Below are positions 1 through 10,164 of a stretch of DNA of 64,000 bases, one piece after another. The DNA lies in the NCBI GenBank assembly GCA_013368325.1, contig JAACJK010000005.1, positions 620,001-684,000 of the forward strand, given 5' to 3'. The position numbers were made by a program, and so were the translations under genes. The DNA comes from Ephemerocybe angulata (Eukaryota; Basidiomycota; Agaricomycetes; Agaricales; Psathyrellaceae). The notes under the pieces are model-generated. The model was not told the origin of the DNA. It saw nothing but the letters and a program-made list of their open reading frames with translations, and did not search any database. Within the stretch, counting starts at the first letter, position 1, and each line of letters starts with the position of its first letter.

Positions 1-539
1 ACCTGACTACATCACTCACCTTATGTCGATACACGAAGATATCTCAGCAGATGTAAACGCGACCTCCACCCATCCCCCCACATCCGCCGTCCGGTACCAT
101 ATCCAACAAAATAAAATATGAGGCAGTGGAGCAAACGAAGGGTCACAGTCCGAAGTAGATGGCTGGAGGAAAGGATTTAATTCCCGCCTGTAGCCGTAAA
201 CGACCAGGGACTCAACCCAGGAGATGAGCCTACGAGGCCATCGCTCCATCCTACTGAAGGGAGAAGGCATGTAGGGGCCGGCTCGAGGTGGTACTCAGCA
301 AAGGTCAAAGAGGGATACTAAGTCCGACCCGGACCGCGTGATCAAGGCAGCCGACGACATAATAAAAACGGCTAAGCATGCAATAATTAAGGATGTTGCG
401 CCAAGTCAAGTCTGACTGGATATGCAACACATGGTATTAGCCACAGATAATATGAATACACGTCCCATGATTTCAACCCCTACATATTCACAGGATCGTA
501 CTTGATACCAAAACCGCATATAAGGCGTGGTGAAAAATA

Positions 540-3315
540 CTAGAGACCGTTCATTATCAAGGGATCCGACACGGTCCCAGTCCCAGCTACGAAGGCGCTG
601 CTCCCGTCGTCTCCACCGTCCCTGACGCTACTGATCCGCCCACTGCTAAAGGAACCACGGATAGGCGCGTAAATCCTAAACAAACCTGTCTTCATCCCCG
701 ACCTCCAACATTTGTACACGAAAGTGGTCTATCATGAAGTCAAGTCACACGAATGTCAGCAGAGGCGCAAGGCATGTTATTAGAGTGGTTCAATGTGCCT
801 TACCAACTGAGACACAGAAGGGTCAGCCAAGCAAAGCGTCACACTCTGACTTTGGCAGATGGCGGGTGCTCTGTCGACGGCCATTTGCAGCACTACAGCA
901 GGGTCGACGTCCCAAGCAGTTTTGTACCGGTCGCGAATATGGATTGGAATGCAGTCTATGCCTTGAATGGAACCTATAAGAGGACCGAGCTGACAGTCAA
1001 TACCATGCCCGCCAACCCCATGCAAGGACGTATTTCACCTTGATTGCGCAGGATGCACTCTCTAATCCGATTGTTCCAAAGGCCTTTCGATTCTAGCAGT
1101 TCGAGGAGGTGTTTCGGGAACGCAGTCGGGACACCTGTCACACCTTCGGGGCTGAACGATAAGCTGGAGAGATGATTTCCGTGAGTTACTCATACACGCC
1201 GCATAAGAGAAAAAATGCTAACCGAGGGAAAGGATCACAGGCGTTGGAACATCGGTAATCTTTGAAGTGTCTCCGGTGGCAGAGTAAGCTGTTAACTCGC
1301 TGTTGTGTATTCCCTTAGACACCTTAGCCTTTAAAGCCGTCCAGTCGAAGCGATTAGAGGGACTGAATAGAGGCCAAAGGTCGAATGTCAAGAGTCCACG
1401 AGCACCGGAACAGGTCTCAAAGTCGGGAAAGGCGCCTTGGGTCCGAGCGAGGTCGGCACTCTGGTCCAGAGCGCTGTGCTGGATGGTTTCAGATATAGAG
1501 ATGCTCAAGCGGCGAGCCTCATCGGAATCGTAAGGAAGACCCAAAAGGGCGAAAGTGTCTGCCAGCCCTTGTACACCGATTCCGAGGGGCCTGTTTGTCA
1601 TCGAGTCTAACAAATCGACTTCAGGCAAATCAGGCAAAGGCAGCGCATTGGATTTGAAGAGGTTGCTGAGGGATGACACCAGCTGGCGTACTACAACTAC
1701 GAGAGAATCGAAATCAAATTCATTATCCTCCGTAACAAAAGAGGGAAGAACCAAGGAGGCTGTGTGACAACGCGAAAGACGAGCTTGGGACGCCCACAAG
1801 AGAACGTCAGTGCTGGTACACCCCTGCGAGACGGTGCCGACGCCTCTCCGAGTGCCTTTAGCTAGAAGACAGAAGATAAGTACACAATATGGAACGCACA
1901 CTCCAGCAAATACCGTGAACGGCTTCCTTGAAAAGGGTAGAGGGCCAACCACAATCTATCTGTGTGGCCAGTATGTTCTTCCAAAGCTTCCTAGCCTTGA
2001 AAGTCCTGAGGCCTAAACCATTAGCTTCAAGACGTACATACTCGTCATCAAAACTAGGTCCGTGCAGTGCAGCTAAATTCGGGGCATCAGAAGGACAAAA
2101 GAGAGTCCACACTCCGTCTTCCTCGACACAGCGCATACTTAGCGAAAGGGGTTAGGGGAAGAGGGAAACAAGAGTAAGCCCATGAACTATACCGTATAGG
2201 ACGACATATTATCAGCACTCACAACAAGCTATTAAGCATAAGCCCGTATCGAAGACCCTGATCGATACAGCCACCCTGCTTATTCAACCGAACAGTCCGC
2301 AAGAAACCTTCGATCTCAGCGTGCCAAGGTTCCAGATACACTTTGACCAACAGTTCCGGCGCATCCAAACCCCTATCCATGACGCGCATGCAGGCCTTCA
2401 GGGAATGTAGAGCATGGACGACCCCAGACCGCTTCAAACCGTCTACCAATGAACTGAGAAGTATTAATGGGATATGCCGCATTTTATAAAAGAGGGAAGA
2501 GCACACCTTTGAGCAGGCATGTTCTGCATCCCGATCCCGATGTTCCCACCTGCCCTGCCTATGGTGGATATAGTCTTCATGAGCCTAAATAGCTCATCAG
2601 GACAGCCGCTCATATCGTACTGATAACAAGGATGAGATGGCGGATCCTGGGTCCCACTCTGACACAAGACAGAAGCGCTCGGTACTACTTTGAAAGTAGA
2701 CATGTGGCTGTAAAAGAGTCGGATGCTATCCATATCACCTGAGTGAAGGTAGACTGCCACCCGAAGCCACATATACTGAGGCCTCTCGTAGAGCGCCTGG
2801 CCATACCTAAGAAGGTATGACTTCTGAAGCAGGCGCAAGGCTGAACTGTGGGGGGTGGGGGAAGGAAGTCAGCGGTAACAAGCGTAAACGAGGTTCGCTC
2901 ACTATGTGAAATGTTGATCGCCGTCGGGTCGAATCAAGGAGTCGAGAACCGGGGCGCATCGGTCCACCTCGTTCATGAACTCAGGTGCCAATAGCCCTTT
3001 GGAGTAGGCCGCCTTCATAGCCCCACTGAATGTGCCTTCCGTCGACTGGTAGAGGGCGTCCATCTCCAAAGCTGAGCTGATAATACCGTAGATAGAGCCC
3101 TGAGGCTCTAAAGAAGCGGATAATTTGGCGAGACGTCTCTGCAAACGGCAATGGTAAGCGTACATCACACGTAGGCCAAGACAACTCAAAGGCCTTACGT
3201 CTATAGAGCTACTGTCAACAGCCAGTCCGAAACTGGATGCTCCCAACTGGCAGAGCCTGGTATCGACAGAAATTATGAGTACCGGAGCCATGCAGCGAGT
3301 AAAGAATAGGTTCAT
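540..3315 (-). CDS. Ribonucleotide reductase large-subunit (R1) paralog, probable pseudoenzyme, 8 exons
   Basis: Similarity to class I R1 runs along the whole protein. Exons read on the minus strand are 3315-2903, 2845-2507, 2453-2223, 2137-1914, 1861-1223, 1134-1039, 973-804 and 728-540. Every junction is GT..AG and the lengths sum to 2301 nt, giving 766 aa with no stop. Recognisable blocks are QKSYLLR, YLEPWHAEIE, VEEDGVWTLFCP and NRPLGIGVQGLADTFALLG. The cysteines matching yeast C218, C428 and C443 are present at about C211, C417 and C434. The active-site Asn and Glu flanking C428 read Gln415 and Ser419. The Tyr-Tyr dyad of the radical path reads Phe721-Arg722, and the C-terminal CxxC tail is absent. 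The protein is shorter than typical eukaryotic R1 (about 800-890 aa), and the N-terminal ATP-cone part is weak. The start at 3315 is the first Met in the exon; a further upstream exon is possible. Ordinary dNTP synthesis is unlikely; a regulatory or decoy role is inference. Confidence 0.8.
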
Positions 3316-4350
3316 ACGTATCCAGAGCGGCTATACAACCCTCGTGGACCATCCGGTCACCCATAAGCTGTAGGATGTAAGAAGAATAGATCATACATTC
3401 GACTCACGAACCACATACCAACGCAAGTCTACGGATGAGCTAGACAGGCCAAGGTAGACCCGTAAACAAACAATATAAGTAATTACTAACTCTGGGCTTG
3501 AGAATTGAAACAAGCACCTTAAAACCATCGTACTCCTCTATTGATCTGGGACGACGGATGATGTGGGTACACTCAACAACCAAAAAGAAGGAAGGAGACC
3601 CACCCATCTGAGAGCGCAGGTCAGCCACGCCACGATAAAAAGTCAAGCAGATTGATCCACTCACTTCTCTTCGACATGAAACAACTAGCATCGGGATCGG
3701 CTCGCGCCATCTAAAAAGTTCGACAGCGAAGAGATGGTTAGATGGGAACCAAACGCGGCGGCAGCTACGCGCTTTATAAGTTTGGACCGGAAAGGAGGAA
3801 GGTCCGCCCTCTCGACCCTGGTAAGACAAGCCTAAAGGTGCGTACCGTATACTGAAGAGGGTGTCGTATTATGGGTCTGCATCATACGGTATCGGTCAAG
3901 GGCTAGGACATCCAAGGAGATCTTAATATGCTTTCGACCATGGACAGAGTATGCGGCGTTCCAATCTTGAGATAGACCCTGCCGGTCACCGGAATGCAGA
4001 CGAAACAAGCCGGTTGGATGCGAGAAAAGGCCGCGCACGAAGAGGACGGGCGCACTGGGCCAAAGTAACCACACCGATTCGGCAGAAGGAAGGCAACAAA
4101 AAAAGAGTGAAGTGAGTAGCATTAACAGGGCGAAGGGTGAGACTGACAGCTGAAGACTGCAGGCCTCAAGATGGAGATGGGGACCCGAGGATGTAAATGG
4201 AAAGGTTCACACGGGCTCGGTGGCATTTAAATAAGGTGGGAATTCGAATGACTCCAGTTCCGGAGACTATATATTTTCCCTTACCGCTGTTCCCCTGTGG
4301 AATATATGCACTCCTAAGATCCTCTGTCCTAGTACTCTCGCCCTCGCAGC
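3316..4350. other. Spacer with two unassigned minus-strand open frames
   Basis: Minus-strand frames at 3440-3829 and 3832-4122 are open, but I could not join them to each other or to the R1 paralog with consistent splice phases. They resemble no family I know. They may be 5' exons of the R1 gene, a separate degraded gene, or chance. The last 150 bases hold the promoter of the gene that starts at 4351. Confidence 0.3.
4268..4274 (+). promoter_or_regulatory. TATA-box candidate for the 4351 gene
   Basis: TATATAT lies 77 nt upstream of the ATG at 4351, a spacing compatible with a short 5' leader. A second AT-rich motif, TTTAAATAA, lies about 40 nt further upstream. Confidence 0.35.
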
Positions 4351-5556
4351 ATGACTTCCCTATCGCAGTCTAAAATCACCCATAGACCTATCGGCGAGCT
4401 CGAAAGGTTCATGCTCTGCACGCCGGACGATACTGTAAACGCCATGCTTCACGGTTTAGACGTAGCCGACATCGTCAAGCTGGGATTGCTCAACTCTCGC
4501 CTCAGATACCGCGTCCACATATACAACAGGGCAACTTGGAACTTCGAAGCGTTTCTGAGTAGGTACACGCTCAGACCAACCACTCTACTAGCGCTAGCGG
4601 ACGGGACCAACGCCATGATATACGGTCGATCGGTGCATCGATACCTACTCAGGTGTGCCGACAACAAATGCACATTAGACATATGCACCACACTATCCAG
4701 ATTTTATGAGCTCAACAGGTTCCTCACAGACGACGGCTACCGTCTAGCGCGTCCAGGTCGGAAATATGGTAGAACGACGTACGAAGCAATAGGCAATCTC
4801 CTACATCAAGCCGGAGCCACCCACAATACATGGTCTCTCACAGCGGACCGGAGCTGGTCTGCCGAAGAGCACTTAGGCCACCATTTCAGGTACTGCAAAT
4901 GGTACAAAGGGCGACACGTACAGATCAAGCTACACCTGGTTAGATGCGAACCGTACCGACACGTACTGGGCGCTGCTTTGTGTGAGTGCCCCGATTCTAT
5001 AAGTATAGTTGAATACCTAGTGAAATCCATCACTGATCAACTATTCAGCGTCCTTGACTTGTTACATGACGGGACAGGAAGCGGTGGCACCATTCGCCTG
5101 CTCCACCTTCGTGCATAAAGTCGCCTTTTCTTTGCGAAACTTCCGAAGTCTGACGCCTAACCTCCGGGGAGAACACACAGTCACTGACTTTGAGAGGGAC
5201 GAAGTCCACGTCCACAAAATAGCCCATGGGCCACCTAACGGCTCTCGCACTTACCCTTCCGCAGAGACCGGAGCGAGGAGGCTTGGAGATGCGCGATGCT
5301 GGACTATACCTCGAAACTTCGAAAGTGAGTCACACCAATCGCCGAACCCTGGCCCAGAACATGCAAACCCCAAGTAGGGGGAACGAGTCGAACGACGGAT
5401 ATAAATGACTGATTTACTACCCATTACCCGTGTACAGATCCCATGCGACCGCCTACTCCCAGCAAAGGACCTGCATTCAAAGTACTAGACTGGTCTCTAG
5501 TTAGAGACAAAGCAGGAACGTACCTCAGCATCGGGGAACCTTTCGTATGGAGGTAA
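4351..5556 (+). CDS. F-box-type family protein (Agaricomycete-expanded), 3 exons
   Basis: Exons 4351-5002, 5049-5324 and 5438-5556 join in frame (GTATAG..CAG and GTGAGT..CAG introns) to 348 aa. The sequence shows an F-box-like helical N-terminus (VNAMLHGLDVADIVKLGLLNS), then a motif with MIYGRSVHRYLLR and LHLVRCEPYRHV, and a C-terminus ending EPFVWR. I recognise this as a lineage-expanded hypothetical family of mushroom-forming fungi; the gene at 49387-50787 is another, more diverged member. The biochemical function is unknown. F-box parts usually bind Skp1 in SCF ubiquitin ligases, but here that is inference from weak similarity. The gene ends about 100 bp before the LTR at 5661 and looks intact. 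Without the second exon the reading frame would stop at 5118. Confidence 0.7.
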
Positions 5557-5660
5557 GCGTATGAAAATCGTCATACCCTATGTCAAGCGGCTGATCGGCT
5601 CCAAGCTCGAGGTACTATTACGCCAACCGTAGCGAATCGAGGACAGCCGGTCCCCAAGAC

Positions 5661-6209
5661 TGTGGCGAAGACGCCGGCTGATGTCGGACGAGCGACGAGC
5701 AGAGAGCAGAGAGCAGAGGAGCAGAGGTCGGACGAGCGACGAGCAGCGATGCAGATACAAGAGCTGTATAGTCAAAGGTAAATAAGATACAGGAAGTAGG
5801 AGCAAAGCGACTATGTACCTGTATAGTCAAAGAGATCAAGTGGGGAATAATGAACGAGTAGCTACGAGTATATATGTGTCCAGATGATCTCGAACGAAAA
5901 TAGAACAATAGAATGATCCAAAGAACAATAGAGTCCATATGAGTCGATATGACTAAAAGGCAGCGCGCGGGCAGTGCGCCTGAGAACAAAGGTGCGAACA
6001 AGGTGTGAACGTGCTGTGCACGAGAATAAGAAGCATGAACGTGCTGTGCATGAAGTGAGGGGAAGGCTCAGAAGAGCGAAGGCAGTGTGAAGGTGTGCAA
6101 GGGTGTGCAAAGGTGTGCAAGAGTGTGCAGGAATGCGCACAATGAATAGTAAAGGAAGAAATGAAAGGAAAAGAAGAGAAAATAGGTAGGCTGACCGGTG
6201 TTCACGACA
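5661..6209 (-). repeat. 3' LTR of the chromovirus
   Basis: This 549-bp copy matches 11893-12441 and has TG..CA ends. It carries the same AGATCAAGT block (5833-5841) that in the 5' LTR marks the predicted transcript start. The short open frames inside it are not genes. Confidence 0.95.
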
Positions 6210-6212
6210 TTA

Positions 6213-6222
6213 CCCCCCTCCT
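6213..6222 (-). promoter_or_regulatory. Polypurine tract for plus-strand priming
   Basis: On the minus strand AGGAGGGGGG lies three bases before the 3' LTR, the expected place for the polypurine tract that primes second-strand DNA synthesis. Confidence 0.8.
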
Positions 6223-6243
6223 AGAACTCATCGTCCTCGATGA

Positions 6244-9200
6244 CTATGGTCGGGGTGCCGTGGGGTGTCGAAGGTGGAACTCCGCGACGGCTTCAGCTGC
6301 ATTCCCAAGGTTGGCAAGGGGTTCCCAAGAGTTCTCGCTGTCGTTGTAGCCCTTCCAGCTGATGAGGTATTCAACCCAGCGCTTTCGTCCACGCTTGACC
6401 TCCCTACTGTCCAGCACATCCTGAACTTCAAACTCTGTCCCGTCCTCGAGTTCAACAGGCTCTGGTGGGGGAGGTAGGATGCCGTTGGTGTCGTTCCCTT
6501 TCCAGGGACTAAGCTTGTCGACGTGGAAGACAGGATGGAGGCGGGATAGAGACTGAGGGAGTGCGAGACGGTAGTCAAGGTCGCCGATCTTCTCAATGAC
6601 CTTGTAGGGGCCGAGCTGGAAGTCCCCAAGCTTTCGAGTGGGCACCTTGATGTTGATGTTCTTGGCGCTGAGCCAGACATAGTCGTCCACGGCGAAGGTG
6701 TGTGCTGTCCGTTTCCCAGCTTCAAAGGTCGTCTTCTGGCGGGCTTTCTCCATTCGTAAGGCCGCTTCAACGTCTTTCCGGGTGTCTAGAAGGTTCTGGA
6801 TGCGTTCGTCGACACCGCGGACCCCGGTGGTAGCGCCGATGGGAATGTTGAAGTGAGGGGAGTAGCCGTAGATGACCTCGAAGGGGGAGCGATTGTGAGC
6901 AGAGTGAATGCGTGAGTTGATGACGAACTCAGCCATGGGGAGGTGTTGGTCCCAATCGTCTTGTCGTCGACTGACGTAGAAGCGAAGGTGCTTCTCGACT
7001 TCCTGGTTTGCACGCTCGGTCTGGCCATTGGCCTGAGGGTGGTATGCTGTTGTGAGGTTGGATCCAATCCCGAGACGTTGGAGGAGGGTGCGCATGACGT
7101 TGGAGGCGAACTGGGGCCCTCGGTCGCTGATGAAACGAAGGGGCAAACCATGGAGGCGGAAGATCTCTCGGTAGTAGATGTCGACGACTCCTTCAGTAGA
7201 GATGGTGGAGGAACAGGGGAGTGCGTGGATCTGCTTGGTGAAGAAGTCGGTAAAGACGATGACTGCGTCGAAACCGTGGGCAGGTGGTAGCTGTGTGATG
7301 AGGTCAACTCCAACAGCCTCCCAAGGGCCTTCAGGGACGTCCATGGGCTGGGTGAGGGCACGAGGGTGTTGGGCATGCTTGCGTCGAGCACAGAGATCAC
7401 AGCCTTCGACGTACTTCTTCACAAAAGCGCGCATCGTGGGCCACCAGTACAACCGCTCGATCCGTTCGAGGGTTGCATGGTTCCCGGGATGGCCTGAAGT
7501 CGGGTCATCGTGGCACTGCTTCACCACCTCTCGCCGGAGCTCATCGTCTGCTGGGACGTATACCTTGCCTCTGAACCGTACTAACCCATTCTCCTCTGTC
7601 CACTCTGTCAGCCCGTTGACGAGCTTCTGGGGTCCAAACTTGCGCAGCTTCTCTAGCCCTCCCAAGACCACAGATTCGCGTGCACTCGCACGACGAATTC
7701 GGTCTTCTAGGGGGTTGGTGAACTGGGAAGCAGCTGCGAGTTTGGCGAAGTGTTCAGGGCGGAGGACAGTGCGCTGGGTGTTGTCGTCAGAGTCTGAGAC
7801 GTGATGGTGGGGCATGCGCGAGAGGGGGTCAGCTTGGGTGTTAGCGGCACCTGGGCGGTGTTCGAGACGGAAGTCGAAGCGAGAGAGGTACAGCGCCCAT
7901 CTCGCCTGTCGTCGTGCCAGATCTTGGGCAGTGCGCCAGTACTTCAGGTTAGCATGATCGGTTACGATCCCGAAGGTGTCAGGGAGACCTTCCAGGAACG
8001 GGCGCCAATCTTTGAGGGCTTCGATGATGGCTAGCATCTCCCGGTCATAGATCTCGTAGTTTCGCTGAGCTGGGTCCATAGACGCTGATCGGAAGGCGAC
8101 AGGATGCCAGGCACCATCAGCGGCTTGCTGAAGAAGGGCACCTCCGGTGGCAAAGCCAGAGGCGTCGACTTCGATGCGAGTAGGGCGGTCAGGATCCCAG
8201 AGGGCGAGGACAGGGGCCGAGATGAAGGCGTCACGGAGGGTTTCGAAAGCTTGCTGACGCTCATCAGTCCATTCGAACAGGGTGTTCTTCTTGGTGAGGT
8301 CATGGAGGGGGCGGGCGACTTTGGAGAAGTCCTTGATGAAGCGGCGGTAGAAGTTGGCAAAGCCCAGGAATCCTCGGACTTCGCGGACGTTGCGCGGTAC
8401 GGGCCAGCCACGGACGGCTTGGACCTTGGCAGGGTCCATGCTCACCTCTCCCTCTCGGATAACCATGCCCAGATACTCGATCTCCTCCTTCTCGAACTCA
8501 CACTTCTCAGGACGCAGGTAGAGGTCGTGCTGTCGCAGGCGACGAAGGACTTCGTGGGTGATGCGGCGGTGTTCTTCCAGGTCCATGGTGAAGATGAGGA
8601 TGTCGTCGAGGTAGACCGCCACTTTGCCAGAGGCGACCAGATCTGAGAAGATCGAGTTCATGAGGCCCTGGAACGTGGCAGGTGAGTTGGTTAGACCGAA
8701 AAACATGACTTTGGGTTCGAAGAGGCCTCGGCTAGTAGCGAACGCAGCTTTCCATTCATCTCCCTCCTTTATGCGGACGTTGTTGTATCCCCAGCGGACG
8801 TCAAACTTGGTGAAGTACTTGGCACCTCGGAGACGGCTGATGATATCGGCGACGAGAGGGAGCGGGTAGCGGTTCTTGATGGTGTACTCATTGAGACGGC
8901 GATAGTCCTGGATGAAGCGGAGTGTTCCGTCCTTCTTCTTGATGAAGAAGACCGGGGAGGAGATGGGCGACTTAGAGGGCTGGATGTATCCTTTGGCAAG
9001 ATTCTCCTGGAGGAACGTATCGAGTACGGCCTGTTCGTCTAGGGACATGGGGTAGATCTTGGTGCGGATGTTGGCTGGGGCACCAGGTGTGAGCTCGATG
9101 GCGTGATCCCAGTCCTTGTGGCTTGGCAGGCGAGTAGACTCTTGTTCAGAAAAGACGGCGGCGTGTTCTCGGTAGTGGGCGGGGATGATCTCATCGAGGG

Positions 9201-10164
9201 TTCTCTCCGGTTTACCTTTCTTCGCGTCCTCAGCGATCTTCTGGGAGTACGTGAAGCCAGCTGAACACCACAGTTCCTCATCCGTGCGCTCGATGATACC
9301 GGCTCGAAGCCAGCGGCGTCGAGTAGTTCGGTTAGCACGGATTCGGCAGAAGGGGGTTTCGGGCTTCTCTTCCACAGGAGGGGGCGACGACGGTGGGGCA
9401 GGTTCAGGAGTTGGAGAGTTGGGGAGCGTGGGCCAAGAGGCATAGATCTCTTCCAGAATCGCTCCATCAGAGGGTTCCCCTAAGTCCAAACACGGATGTC
9501 TTTCCTCCGGCACCTCCTCTACCGAGGCGCGGGGATGACGGCGTGAGGGTAGGAGCTCTGGAACGGATGCGATGGGGTCTGGGGGTGCGCTCGAGGCATA
9601 GATCTCTTCCAGGATGGATCCGTTGGACGGTTCCCCCAGAGCATGGCTCGGGTTCGGGTCCTCCGGAACATCCTCGATGGTGGCTCGGGGGTTGATGCGC
9701 ACGATACCCTTCGTCCAGTCAATCTCTGGGTTAACCTGGCGAAGCCAGGGGAGTCCCAGGATGATGTTCTCGCCTCCTAGGTCGGTGACAAGAAAATCCG
9801 TCCAGCGGTTATGGGGTCCGACCGTGAGGTGAAGACGTGCGAAGTGGGTGATGTCCCCGGCGGTGTTTGGGGAGCCATCAATGTTGCGAAGGAGGATAGG
9901 GTGACGGAGTGGGAAGGTTGTGATGTGATGCTTTAGGACAAAGGGGTGGTCAAGAAAGAGGGCAGTAGCCCCACAATCTATCATGGCTGCTGAGCTAGTG
10001 CTCCTGTTGCGACCTCTCAACGTCGTTCGTACTCGGAAATGGTCTGAAGTGGGATCGATTTCACGAATAGAACTAATAGTACATGATGAGATGGAGTCGT
10101 AGGAGGAGGTGGAACACATAGCGATGGGTACGCGTGCGGCAGCACGGACGGGCACCCGCTTCAA
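6244..10164 (-). CDS. pol: Pol polyprotein: protease, RT, RNase H, integrase, chromodomain
   Basis: The 1306-codon frame has no internal stop. In order it shows a retropepsin-like centre (MIDCGATALF, near residue 60), reverse transcriptase with YLDDILIF (about 400-560), RNase H ending near HRPGAANTQADPLSRM (about 640-760) and an integrase HHCC finger (H..H..CDLCARR). The integrase core follows, with Asp in GVDLITQLP, Asp in FISDRGPQFAS and Glu in ANGQTERANQEVEKH. A C-terminal chromodomain follows (EVQDVLDSREVKRGRKRWVEYLISWKGY split over about 1235-1295). The frame starts in the -1 frame relative to gag and has no ATG at its head (the first codon is TTG), so it is expressed by frameshift after the GGGTTTT site rather than by its own start. 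Confidence 0.95.
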   Translation of the reverse strand: MKRVPVRAAARVPIAMCSTSSYDSISSCTISSIREIDPTSDHFRVRTTLRGRNRSTSSAAMIDCGATALFLDHPFVLKHHITTFPLRHPILLRNIDGSPNTAGDITHFARLHLTVGPHNRWTDFLVTDLGGENIILGLPWLRQVNPEIDWTKGIVRINPRATIEDVPEDPNPSHALGEPSNGSILEEIYASSAPPDPIASVPELLPSRRHPRASVEEVPEERHPCLDLGEPSDGAILEEIYASWPTLPNSPTPEPAPPSSPPPVEEKPETPFCRIRANRTTRRRWLRAGIIERTDEELWCSAGFTYSQKIAEDAKKGKPERTLDEIIPAHYREHAAVFSEQESTRLPSHKDWDHAIELTPGAPANIRTKIYPMSLDEQAVLDTFLQENLAKGYIQPSKSPISSPVFFIKKKDGTLRFIQDYRRLNEYTIKNRYPLPLVADIISRLRGAKYFTKFDVRWGYNNVRIKEGDEWKAAFATSRGLFEPKVMFFGLTNSPATFQGLMNSIFSDLVASGKVAVYLDDILIFTMDLEEHRRITHEVLRRLRQHDLYLRPEKCEFEKEEIEYLGMVIREGEVSMDPAKVQAVRGWPVPRNVREVRGFLGFANFYRRFIKDFSKVARPLHDLTKKNTLFEWTDERQQAFETLRDAFISAPVLALWDPDRPTRIEVDASGFATGGALLQQAADGAWHPVAFRSASMDPAQRNYEIYDREMLAIIEALKDWRPFLEGLPDTFGIVTDHANLKYWRTAQDLARRQARWALYLSRFDFRLEHRPGAANTQADPLSRMPHHHVSDSDDNTQRTVLRPEHFAKLAAASQFTNPLEDRIRRASARESVVLGGLEKLRKFGPQKLVNGLTEWTEENGLVRFRGKVYVPADDELRREVVKQCHDDPTSGHPGNHATLERIERLYWWPTMRAFVKKYVEGCDLCARRKHAQHPRALTQPMDVPEGPWEAVGVDLITQLPPAHGFDAVIVFTDFFTKQIHALPCSSTISTEGVVDIYYREIFRLHGLPLRFISDRGPQFASNVMRTLLQRLGIGSNLTTAYHPQANGQTERANQEVEKHLRFYVSRRQDDWDQHLPMAEFVINSRIHSAHNRSPFEVIYGYSPHFNIPIGATTGVRGVDERIQNLLDTRKDVEAALRMEKARQKTTFEAGKRTAHTFAVDDYVWLSAKNINIKVPTRKLGDFQLGPYKVIEKIGDLDYRLALPQSLSRLHPVFHVDKLSPWKGNDTNGILPPPPEPVELEDGTEFEVQDVLDSREVKRGRKRWVEYLISWKGYNDSENSWEPLANLGNAAEAVAEFHLRHPTAPRP

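Noticed and set aside
734..1043. Two plus-strand frames at the R1 3' end
   Set aside because: They lie opposite exons and an intron of the R1 paralog, which explains the sequence better.
5862..6140. A 92-codon frame repeated at 12094-12372
   Set aside because: It is inside both LTRs, so its duplication comes from the LTR, not from a gene pair.
7178..9722. Several plus- and minus-strand frames inside pol
   Set aside because: All overlap the 1306-codon pol frame, which has every RT, RNase H and integrase motif.
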